Shown: positions 1 through 5,588 of the stretch, in pieces | Numbering within the stretch: the first letter of the stretch is position 1 | Layout of the letters: every line of letters begins with the position of its first letter | Source of the DNA: Acidobacteriota bacterium | Lineage (GTDB): Bacteria; Acidobacteriota; Vicinamibacteria; Vicinamibacterales; 2-12-FULL-66-21 | Reading direction: 5' to 3' | NCBI GenBank assembly: GCA_020200195.1 | Contig: JAIVJE010000479.1 | Location: 1-8,184, forward strand | Length of the DNA: 8,184 nt | The notes under the pieces: model-generated | Database searches by the model: none | Told to the model about the DNA's origin: nothing | Seen by the model: the letters and a program-made list of their open reading frames with translations, nothing else | Program-made: the position numbers and the translations under genes

Positions 1-70
1 CAATCTGCTCGCAGCGTGCATAGGCGCGCGCGAGATCACCTGCAGGACCGGCCAGCACGAATGCGCTCAC
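1..70 (-). CDS. Probable squalene/phytoene synthase, N-terminal 23 codons only
   Basis: On the minus strand a GTG at 70-68 opens a frame that runs off the window edge. It reads MSAFVLAGPAGDLARAYARC and then EQI. The stretch LARAYARCEQI resembles the first helix of squalene/phytoene synthases (trans-isoprenyl diphosphate synthases of the HpnC/HpnD/CrtB type), where AYxxCExI is followed by TRREAxNFYY. The start overlaps the stop of the upstream adenosyltransferase gene in a GTGA, so the two are probably translationally coupled in one operon. The catalytic DxxxD motifs lie outside the window, so the family call rests on about 11 residues and is tentative. If right, the enzyme condenses prenyl diphosphates head to head for hopanoid or carotenoid synthesis. 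Confidence 0.5.
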   Translation of the reverse strand, partial: MSAFVLAGPAGDLARAYARCEQI

Positions 71-606
71 CACTCCGTTTCCGGCGCAGCGTCACGGCGA
101 TTGACGGTTCGAGCCATGACGAACAGCAAGTCCGACAGCCGGTTGATGTAGGTCACCAGCTCGTTGTCCACGGCACCGTCTCCGAGTCCCACGATCGCGC
201 GCTCTGCCCGGCGGCAAATCGTTCGCGCCACGTGCAGCGCAGCTCCCGCCGCGCTCCCTCCGGCCAGGATGAAGCGGCGCAGCGGAGGCAGCTCGGCCTC
301 GAGCTCATCGATCCATCCCTCGAGCCGCGCCGTGTTCTCGGCCGTCACGGCAGCCTTGGTAACGCGCCTGGCAATCTTCTGCGATGGATCCGCGAGCCGC
401 GCTCCCACTGCAAACAAGTCGCGTTGGATCTGCTCGAGCATTCCGCTGATCTGATCGCCGACGGCGCCGGCCCTGACCCATCCGAGCCAGGCGTTCAGCT
501 CGTCGACGTCGCCATACGCTGACACTCGCGGATCGGACTTGCGTACGCGTGTGCCGTCGAACAGGCCGGTTTCGCCGCTGTCGCCGGTCCTGGTATAGAT
601 TTTCAC
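67..606 (-). CDS. pduO: PduO-type ATP:cob(I)alamin adenosyltransferase
   Basis: The enzyme transfers the adenosyl group of ATP to cob(I)alamin, making coenzyme B12 in the cytoplasm. The 179-residue product has the usual PduO/MMAB length and all expected motifs in order: TRTGDSGETGL at residues 5-15 (ATP site), YGDVDELNA at 31-39, RRFILAGG at 110-117, the arginine-rich helix RTICRRAER at 128-136, and YINRLSDLLFVMAR at 153-166. I chose GTG at 606 because homology begins with KIYTRTG immediately after it. The open frame extends upstream to 1026, but that part is antisense to mutY. No Shine-Dalgarno is visible. A perfect TATAAT ends 7 bases before the GTG, suggesting a leaderless transcript. The stop overlaps the next minus-strand gene (GTGA). 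No cobalamin riboswitch fits in the short leader. Confidence 0.93.
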   Translation of the reverse strand: MKIYTRTGDSGETGLFDGTRVRKSDPRVSAYGDVDELNAWLGWVRAGAVGDQISGMLEQIQRDLFAVGARLADPSQKIARRVTKAAVTAENTARLEGWIDELEAELPPLRRFILAGGSAAGAALHVARTICRRAERAIVGLGDGAVDNELVTYINRLSDLLFVMARTVNRRDAAPETEW

Positions 607-613
607 AGGAACG

Positions 614-619
614 ATTATA
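614..619 (-). promoter_or_regulatory. -10 box (TATAAT) of a probable leaderless pduO promoter
   Basis: Read on the minus strand, a consensus TATAAT occupies 619-614 and is followed by CGTTCCT and then the GTG start at 606. The seven-base gap is the usual distance from a -10 hexamer to the transcription start, so the mRNA would begin at or next to the start codon. The absence of any Shine-Dalgarno agrees with this. No convincing -35 box is present: the region 17 bases upstream reads CCAAGG and is part of the neighbouring repeat. Confidence 0.5.
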
Positions 620-630
620 GGACTCGATGC

Positions 631-728
631 AGTAGTCCTTGGTCTTGGTGCTTTGTCCTTGGTGTTGCCCCGAGCACGAACACCAGAACTCAGGACTACG
701 AAGGACCAAGGACTACTAAGGACCAAGA
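631..728. repeat. Palindromic intergenic repeat built from CCTTGGT / ACCAAGG units
   Basis: This lies between the divergent pduO and mutY genes. A perfect 14-base inverted repeat is formed by AGTAGTCCTTGGTC at 631-644 and GACCAAGGACTACT at 704-717. Inside it TGGTGTT at 660-666 pairs with AACACCA at 679-685, so the whole could fold into a long imperfect hairpin. CCTTGGT occurs at 637-643 and 657-663, its complement ACCAAGG at 705-711, and a variant ACCAAGA at 722-728. AAGGACCAAG is directly repeated at 701-710 and 718-727. The wording is much less GC-rich and more repetitive than the flanking genes. I recall similar low-complexity intergenic repeats from acidobacterial genomes, but cannot confirm that here. 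A REP-like dispersed element is one reading. Confidence 0.7.
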
Positions 729-735
729 ACTTAGT

Positions 736-1416
736 TTGATACTTCGGATCCCCTCCCCCCCCGCCCGTCGCCGGTTTCGACGCCGGCTGCTCGAGTGGTA
801 CCGGCGCCATGGGCGCGATTTGCCGTGGCGACGCACCACCGATCCGTACCACATTCTCGTCTCCGAGGTGATGCTGCAGCAGACACAGGTCGGCCGTGTG
901 CTGCCCAAGTACCACGAGTGGCTCGAGCGATACCCGACGTTCGAGGCTCTGGCCGCAGCACCCCAGGGGGATGTGTCGCAGACCTGGCGGCCGCTGGGCT
1001 ACAACGTGCGGCCCCGGCGCTTGCACGCAATCGCGCGGGAGTCGGTCGAGAGGTACGGCGGCACGCTGCCATCAGACGAGGCGACCCTGCGGTCGTTCAA
1101 GGGCATCGGCGCCTATACCGCGGGCGCGGTTCTCAGCTTCGCTTTCGGCCAGCGCGCCGCGATTCTGGACACGAACGTGGCGCGCGTTCTTTTCCGGATC
1201 TTCGTGGGACGCGGCGACGCCAAGGCGCACGCGATGCGCCGGCACCTCTGGGACGTCTCGAGGACCGTGCTGCCCATGCGGAACGTGTTCGATTTCAATC
1301 AGGCGCTCATGGATTTCGGGGCGACGCTGTGCACCGCGCGCAAGCCGAAGTGCCCCATCTGCCCGATGCAGAACGGCTGCGCCTCCTACCCGGTCCAGTC
1401 CCGGCCCGACGCGTGA
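736..1416 (+). CDS. mutY: A/G-specific adenine glycosylase MutY, short form
   Basis: MutY removes adenine paired with 8-oxoguanine and is the second line of the GO repair system. The 226-residue product shows LPWR at 29-32, the catalytic-Glu segment SEVMLQQTQ (Glu44), a helix-hairpin-helix GIGAYTAGA at 123-131 with Tyr127 (Lys in endonuclease III, which favours MutY), LDTNV with catalytic Asp145, FNQALMDFGA at 187-196, and four iron-sulfur cysteines C-x6-C-x2-C-x5-C at 199, 206, 209 and 215. It stops soon after the cluster and lacks the MutT-like C-terminal domain of the 350-residue Escherichia coli enzyme that recognises 8-oxoguanine. The TTG start at 736 is the only plausible one before the first conserved residues; AAGGA at 718-722 is rather far upstream. 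Its TGA overlaps the GTG of mutT. Confidence 0.9.
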   Translation: MILRIPSPPARRRFRRRLLEWYRRHGRDLPWRRTTDPYHILVSEVMLQQTQVGRVLPKYHEWLERYPTFEALAAAPQGDVSQTWRPLGYNVRPRRLHAIARESVERYGGTLPSDEATLRSFKGIGAYTAGAVLSFAFGQRAAILDTNVARVLFRIFVGRGDAKAHAMRRHLWDVSRTVLPMRNVFDFNQALMDFGATLCTARKPKCPICPMQNGCASYPVQSRPDA

Positions 1417-2585
1417 CCGATCGACACGCCATCGTCGTGACCGCGGCGGTCATCCGGCGGGGCGAGCGCTTTCTCGTAACCCGGCGGTTGAAGGACACGC
1501 ACCTCGCAGGCTATTGGGAGTTCCCAGGCGGCAAATGCGAAGCTGACGAGTCCTGCGCATTCTGCCTGGCGCGCGAGATCAGGGAAGAACTCGGCTGCGA
1601 CGTGCGGATTGGGGCCGAGATGCTGATCGTCGCCCACGCGTATCCTGGCTGCCAGCTGGAGCTGCACGAAATCACGGTGCACATACGCGAGCGCAATCGG
1701 CTTCCCGAGCGTTGGCGAGCCTGCCGCGCTCGTCACAGAGCCGATATCGCGATCACCGGAGCGAATGTGGTCGCCGCGCGCCGGCAGCGGGGCGCCGGCC
1801 TCCATTGTGATTCCCACCAGCTTCCGCGCAACCCTGCCGTGCCCGCGGTGCAGGACGCGGATGATGATTTCCTGCCCGACATAACAACCCTTGGTGAGGC
1901 TGATCGCGCGGTTTTCGATTCCCGCCTCCAACGGGATTGTCTGTTCGTCCATGTCAGTACCGAACAGAGGCCGTCCAGACTCGACACGGACGACTTCCAT
2001 CACCGCCGGCTCGACGTCAACCGCGCCTCCCTGGCGCAAGGAGGACGCCAGCGCGTCGAAACGAGATGACTCGACAAAGAGATCGAAGCCTGGGACGCCG
2101 TAATCGTCGCTCCGAACGACCGTGATCGAAACGCCATCATGGACCCAGCTCGTACTGCCGTAGAGCGGCAGCGCGTTGAGCGCGTCGGCGTTTCCTCCGG
2201 ACGCGGACGCGACGGCTGAGAGTGCCGAGGGTCCATACACACCCAGTTGCGCCACGGTCTCGGTGATGTCGAGAACGGTGACATCCTCGCTGAACACGAA
2301 CGTCTGCAGGCGCTCGAGAACGGTCTCGGCCGCCGTGCGGTCGAGATCCATCAGGATGGCGTCGCCGAGTTCGAGCACGCGCATATCGGCGATTATCCGT
2401 CCCTGCGGTGTCAGCAGCGCTGCGTAGCAACCCTGACCGGGTTGCAGTGCGGCGATGTCATTCGTCAGGAGTCCGTGCAGATACGAACGCCGGTCGTCTC
2501 CGGTCAGGGAGAGCCGTCCCCGGCCGCGGCGGTCAACCAGCCCGGCCGCTTCCCTCAGCGCCCGATAGTGTTCCAGTGAAATCAT
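1386..2585 (-). CDS. ygfZ: YgfZ/GcvT-family folate-binding protein, C-terminus replaced
   Basis: YgfZ is a tetrahydrofolate-binding protein that helps assemble or repair some iron-sulfur clusters. ATG at 2585 gives the natural start MISLEHYRAL. Visible features are LLTNDIAAL at 39-47, LLTPQGRIIADM at 57-68, and the family signature KGCYVGQE at 232-239 with its cysteine Cys234, followed by RVLHRGHGRVARKLVG. Similarity runs to ALAYVHRDFV, ending at Val307 (codon 1667-1665). Relatives normally finish with a short PGT-type strand, but here the frame continues 92 more residues antisense to mutT until a TAG at 1388-1386. The open frame is therefore 399 codons, of which about 307 are real YgfZ. The functional core is complete, so activity is possible. 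The start lies only 26 bases from the divergent hydrolase start, so the two promoters must overlap. Confidence 0.85.
   Translation of the reverse strand: MISLEHYRALREAAGLVDRRGRGRLSLTGDDRRSYLHGLLTNDIAALQPGQGCYAALLTPQGRIIADMRVLELGDAILMDLDRTAAETVLERLQTFVFSEDVTVLDITETVAQLGVYGPSALSAVASASGGNADALNALPLYGSTSWVHDGVSITVVRSDDYGVPGFDLFVESSRFDALASSLRQGGAVDVEPAVMEVVRVESGRPLFGTDMDEQTIPLEAGIENRAISLTKGCYVGQEIIIRVLHRGHGRVARKLVGITMEAGAPLPARGDHIRSGDRDIGSVTSAAGSPTLGKPIALAYVHRDFVQLQLAARIRVGDDQHLGPNPHVAAEFFPDLARQAECAGLVSFAFAAWELPIACEVRVLQPPGYEKALAPPDDRRGHDDGVSIGHASGRDWTG
1413..1667 (+). pseudogene. mutT: MutT-type Nudix hydrolase, C-terminally truncated
   Basis: MutT hydrolyses 8-oxo-dGTP so that it is not incorporated into DNA. 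GTG at 1413 overlaps the mutY stop (GTGA), indicating coupling. Residues 1-85 are clearly MutT-like: a first strand HAIVVTAAVI, then YWEFPGG at 34-40, then a complete Nudix box G-x5-E-x7-REIREELG at 40-61 (Glu46, Arg54, Glu55, Glu58, Glu59), then AYPGCQLELH at 76-85. After His85 the similarity ends. Family members normally continue for about 45-50 residues with a strand, a tryptophan-containing loop and a terminal helix. Here the frame instead runs on to a TGA at 2067-2069 across the antisense strand of ygfZ, giving a 218-residue nominal product. I read this as truncation by a deletion or an assembly join. The catalytic box is intact, but folding without the C-terminus is doubtful. Confidence 0.8.
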
Positions 2586-2611
2586 CGACTTGCTGCTGAT
2601 ACTCTCAGAAA

Positions 2612-4129
2612 ATGCATTTCCGGCATTGTACCGCTGCGGTTCTCGTGCTTTCGCTGAACGGCAGCACAGGGCTGGCCCAGACGCCGGCACAGACTCCCAC
2701 GCAGCCTGCGACCGGCGACGCCACGTTTGCGGTCTTCTTGAATGGGACGCTCGTCGGACGTGAACAGGTCCGGCTGGCAAGATCCGGGTCGACATGGATC
2801 ATTACCTCGACGGGTAAATACGGTCGCCCCATCGACATCGCCATCGACCGCTTCGAGCTGAAATACACAGCGGATTGGCAGCCCGTCGATTTACACGTCG
2901 AAGCTGTGCAGGCAGGCCGGCCGATCAGCCTCCTGACTTCGTTTGGCGTAACGACGGCAATCAACGAAGTGACACGGAACGGCGTGACGAATTCGAAAAC
3001 AGATCAGATTTCGGCGCGCACCATCGTCCTGGCGAATAACTTCTACGCGGGATACGAGGCGCTCGCCGCCCGTCTGGCCCCGCTCGCGGCTGGTGCCGAA
3101 TTGAAGGCGTATGTCGCGCCACAGGGCGAAGTCACGGTGACGGTGAAGAAGGTCTCTTCGGAGCAGCTGCACACCCCGTCCGGCCCTCAAGCGCTCCGTC
3201 GGTTCGAGTTGGCCCTGCAGAACCCAGGCGGTCCCGTTGACGCGTCTGTGACCGTGGATGCGGGCTCGCGGTTCGCCCGGCTCGAGATACCGACCGCGTC
3301 GCTCCTGGTCGTACGAGAAGATCTCGCAAGCGTGAGCTCCCGGCCGCAGACGCAGCGGAATGCGACTGACGCGGACGTCACCATCCCGGCACATGGTTTC
3401 AACATCGCCGGAACGCTCACGCTGCCTCCTGGAACGGGCCGGTTGCGGCATCCCGCGATTATGCTCGTCAATGGCTCGGGCCCCGTCGACCGTGACGAGT
3501 CGGTCGCAGGCATCCCCGTATTTGTGCAGCTCGCCGATGCACTGGCGCAGCGCGGCTACGCTGTACTGCGGTACGACAAGCGGGGCGTCGGCCAGAGTGG
3601 AGGACGGAGCGAAACCGTCACACTTCAGGACTACAGTGATGACCTGATAGCCGTTGTGAAGTGGCTCGCGAAGCGCAAGGATGTCGATTCCAGGCATATC
3701 GCGGTCGCGGGACACAACGAGGGGGGATGGGTCGCGCTGCTCGCGGCGCGCGACAAGAAGATCGCGGCGCTCGTCCTGCTCGCGACACCCGGTACGACAG
3801 GCGCGGAGCTGATCCTCGAACAGCAGCAGCACCTTCTCGAGGCTGCCTTCGACCCCGTGCGCGCACTGAAGAACGTCAGGCAGCCGATCCTCATCCTGCA
3901 AGGTTCGCTCGACACCCAGGTGCCGCCGCATCATGCCGAACGGCTTGCCCAACTGGTCCGCGCGCGCAAGAAGGGAGGGCCGGTGGAGGTCGCGCAACTC
4001 ACCGGTCTCAATCACCTCTTCGTTCAGGCGGCGACTGGGGAAATCGCAGAGTACCCGTCGCTCAAGGACAAGACCATCAGTCCGGAGGTGGCGACGATGA
4101 TCGCGGACTGGTTCCGCAAAATCGAATAA
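2612..4129 (+). CDS. Exported alpha/beta hydrolase, nucleophile Ser replaced by Asn
   Basis: The 505-residue protein begins with a signal peptide (short basic start, hydrophobic AAVLVLSL, small residues STGLAQ near 18-23), so it is probably exported to the periplasm. Residues about 30-240 form a beta-rich N-terminal domain. The alpha/beta hydrolase fold follows: MLVNGSGPVDRDES from 284 (oxyanion region), RYDKRGVGQSGG near 318-329, the nucleophile elbow GHNEGG with Asn369 where the family has Ser (GHSEGG), ILQGSLDTQVPP with Asp434, and LNHLFV with His468. Thus Asp and His of the triad are present and Ser is not. QQQHLL is followed directly by EAAFDPVRAL (about 410), whereas relatives I recall have some 45-50 lid residues between these parts. 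It may be a non-catalytic relative or a damaged gene. Substrate unknown. The start has no Shine-Dalgarno; GATACT at 2598-2603 could be a -10 box for a nearly leaderless message. Confidence 0.85.
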   Translation: MHFRHCTAAVLVLSLNGSTGLAQTPAQTPTQPATGDATFAVFLNGTLVGREQVRLARSGSTWIITSTGKYGRPIDIAIDRFELKYTADWQPVDLHVEAVQAGRPISLLTSFGVTTAINEVTRNGVTNSKTDQISARTIVLANNFYAGYEALAARLAPLAAGAELKAYVAPQGEVTVTVKKVSSEQLHTPSGPQALRRFELALQNPGGPVDASVTVDAGSRFARLEIPTASLLVVREDLASVSSRPQTQRNATDADVTIPAHGFNIAGTLTLPPGTGRLRHPAIMLVNGSGPVDRDESVAGIPVFVQLADALAQRGYAVLRYDKRGVGQSGGRSETVTLQDYSDDLIAVVKWLAKRKDVDSRHIAVAGHNEGGWVALLAARDKKIAALVLLATPGTTGAELILEQQQHLLEAAFDPVRALKNVRQPILILQGSLDTQVPPHHAERLAQLVRARKKGGPVEVAQLTGLNHLFVQAATGEIAEYPSLKDKTISPEVATMIADWFRKIE

Positions 4130-4139
4130 ACTGCACCGC

Positions 4140-4922
4140 GTGAGAATCGGAATACTCAAAGAGTCGTGGCCCGGTGAAACGCGCGTCGCGGTGATTCCCG
4201 GCGGTGTGGCTTCCCTCAAGAAGGCGGGGCTCGAGGTCGGCGTCGAAGAGGGCGCCGGGGTCGCAGCCGGGTTCCCGGATGACATGTTCCGGGCGCAGGG
4301 CGCCGAGGTCTCGTCACGGCCTAACGTCCTGCAGGCATCGGACATCGTGCTGAAAGTCCGCGCCACCCCACCCGACCCCGGCATGCGGAGCGGTCAGACG
4401 GTCATTGGCTTCGTCGATCCGCTCGGGGCGCCGCAGGTCGTGCGGGACATCGCGGCTACCGGCGTCACATTGTTGTCGATGGAGCTGATGCCGCGAATCA
4501 CTCGCGCGCAGAGCATGGACGCGCTCTCGTCAATGGCGACGATTGCCGGGTACAAAGGCGTTCTGCTCGGCGCCGACGCCCTGCCGCGGATGTTCCCCAT
4601 GCTGATGACGGCCGCCGGAACCATCTCGGCGGCGCGCGTCTTCGTGATGGGTGCCGGCGTTGCGGGGCTGCAGGCGATTGCCACCGCGCGGCGGCTCGGC
4701 GCCAAAGTGGAAGCGTACGACGTCCGACCGGCCGTGAAAGAACAGGTCCAGAGCCTGGGAGCCCGGTTCGTCGAGCTGCCGCTCGAAGCCGGGGACGCCG
4801 AGGACAAGGGCGGCTATGCAAAGGCGCAGGATGAGTCGTTCTATCGCCGCCAGCGGGAGATGATGCTCAAAGTGGTCGCGGCAAGTGATGTCGTCATCAC
4901 CACCGCCTTGATCGATCGGTAG
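4140..4922 (+). CDS. pntA: NAD(P) transhydrogenase alpha subunit 1 (PntAA), N-terminal part before a frame break
   Basis: PntAA is the peripheral NAD(H)-binding domain (dI) of the proton-translocating transhydrogenase, which passes hydride from NADH to NADP+. GTG at 4140, ten bases after the hydrolase stop, starts MRIGILKESWPGETRVA, the typical family opening. Further marks are RAQSMDALSSMATIAGYK at 122-139, LPRMFPMLMTAAGT at 148-161, the Rossmann motif GAGVAG at 171-176, YDVRPAVKEQVQSLGA at 193-208, and YRRQREMM at 235-242. The family then reads ITTALIPGxPAP; here ITTALI at 253-258 is followed by Asp-Arg-stop. The remaining protein continues in another frame from about 4916. Roughly 20 codons between TTALI and SVVVDLAAE are missing, so the product as written lacks the end of the NAD domain and is probably not functional. 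Confidence 0.85.
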   Translation: MRIGILKESWPGETRVAVIPGGVASLKKAGLEVGVEEGAGVAAGFPDDMFRAQGAEVSSRPNVLQASDIVLKVRATPPDPGMRSGQTVIGFVDPLGAPQVVRDIAATGVTLLSMELMPRITRAQSMDALSSMATIAGYKGVLLGADALPRMFPMLMTAAGTISAARVFVMGAGVAGLQAIATARRLGAKVEAYDVRPAVKEQVQSLGARFVELPLEAGDAEDKGGYAKAQDESFYRRQREMMLKVVAASDVVITTALIDR

Positions 4923-5293
4923 TTGTCGATCTGGCGGCGGAACGTGGCGGCAACTGCGAGCTCACGAGACCGGACGAGGTGGTCGTCCATCGGGGCGTGA
5001 CGGTGCTCGGTCCGTCTAACCCCGCGGCGCTGGTCCCGTACCACGCGAGCCAGATGTACTCCAAGAACATCATCACGTTCTTGACGCATCTGCTCGGCAA
5101 GGACGGGGCAACGCGGGCGAGCCTTACCCTGAACACGGACGATGAAATCACACGCGAGACGCTGCTGACGCGGGGCGGCGACGTCGTCCATGCGCGTGTG
5201 CTCGAGATGCTCGGGCCGCACGCACAGCCTGAACACCGGGCCGACCTGATCGCACCGATGAAGGCGACGAACCATGTGGCTCATCAAGACTGA
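4919..5293 (+). pseudogene. pntA: PntAA, C-terminal part in a shifted frame
   Basis: In the frame starting VVVDLAAE at 4919 the dI domain resumes: ERGGNCELTRP, HRGVTVLGPSN, VPYHASQMYSKNIITFL and ETLLTRGGDVVHARVLEML, all typical of the last third of PntAA. This reading frame differs from the first part, and the first part's stop (4920-4922) lies across the join. No good independent start exists; the first possible is GTG at 4979, already inside the fold. The last 25 or so residues (after EMLG) match nothing I know. The stop at 5291-5293 lies 20 bases inside the next gene. The membrane subunits PntAB and PntB that should follow are absent. Confidence 0.85.
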
Positions 5294-5564
5294 AGAAGGC
5301 GCAGAGCTTCCCTTCATGTTCCGGATCGTCCCGGGCAATACGAAGACTGTCGGACGCGCCACACGCGCGGACTTCATCGTTGACGCCGCCATGGTCTCCC
5401 GTCTGCACTGCCGGCTGACTGCGGGAGCGGCGGAACTCGAAGTCGTTGACCTGGAGAGCACCAACGGGACGTTCGTGAACGGCCAGCGCATCGCCCGCGG
5501 GTCACTCAAAGCCGGGGACCGGCTGGGGGTGGGGCGAGTCGAGCTGACAATATCCAAATCCTGA
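5274..5564 (+). CDS. Single-domain FHA protein
   Basis: The 96-residue protein consists of one forkhead-associated domain, a phosphothreonine-peptide binder. The conserved residues are all visible: GR at 27-28, SRLHC at 42-46 (phosphate-contacting Ser42 and structural His45), STNGTFVNG at 62-70 (Asn64, Gly65 and Asn69), and the final strands DRLGVGRVELTI at 82-93. No kinase, membrane or secretion domain is attached, so it is a stand-alone reader. ATG at 5274 has GAAGGCGA about eight bases upstream and overlaps the end of the pntAA frame by 20 bases, suggesting co-transcription. No Ser/Thr kinase or phosphatase is in the window, so its partner cannot be named. Confidence 0.85.
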   Translation: MWLIKTEEGAELPFMFRIVPGNTKTVGRATRADFIVDAAMVSRLHCRLTAGAAELEVVDLESTNGTFVNGQRIARGSLKAGDRLGVGRVELTISKS

Positions 5565-5588
5565 TTGCGAGGGGACAGCCACCTGGCT

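Noticed and set aside
16..522. Plus-strand open frame of 168 codons opposite pduO
   Set aside because: It is antisense to a well-supported enzyme gene and has shadow-like composition.
607..1026. N-terminal extension of the adenosyltransferase frame
   Set aside because: It is antisense to mutY and the intergenic repeat, and family similarity starts exactly after the GTG at 606.
795..1412. Long plus-strand open frame overlapping mutY and continuing into mutT
   Set aside because: The part before 1413 is an out-of-frame shadow of mutY; only the part from the GTG at 1413 has a recognisable fold.
2891..4384. A 497-codon open frame on the minus strand opposite the hydrolase and pntAA
   Set aside because: It is fully antisense to two recognisable proteins, has no family motif and is rich in Arg, as expected for an opposite-strand shadow in GC-rich DNA.
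4979..5293. Independent small gene starting at GTG 4979
   Set aside because: It is clearly the C-terminal continuation of PntAA, and the similarity begins upstream of any start codon.
5577..5588. AGCC-ACCT-GGCT hairpin between the convergent FHA and MBL genes
   Set aside because: The stem is only four pairs and no T-run follows on either strand, so I do not call it a terminator.
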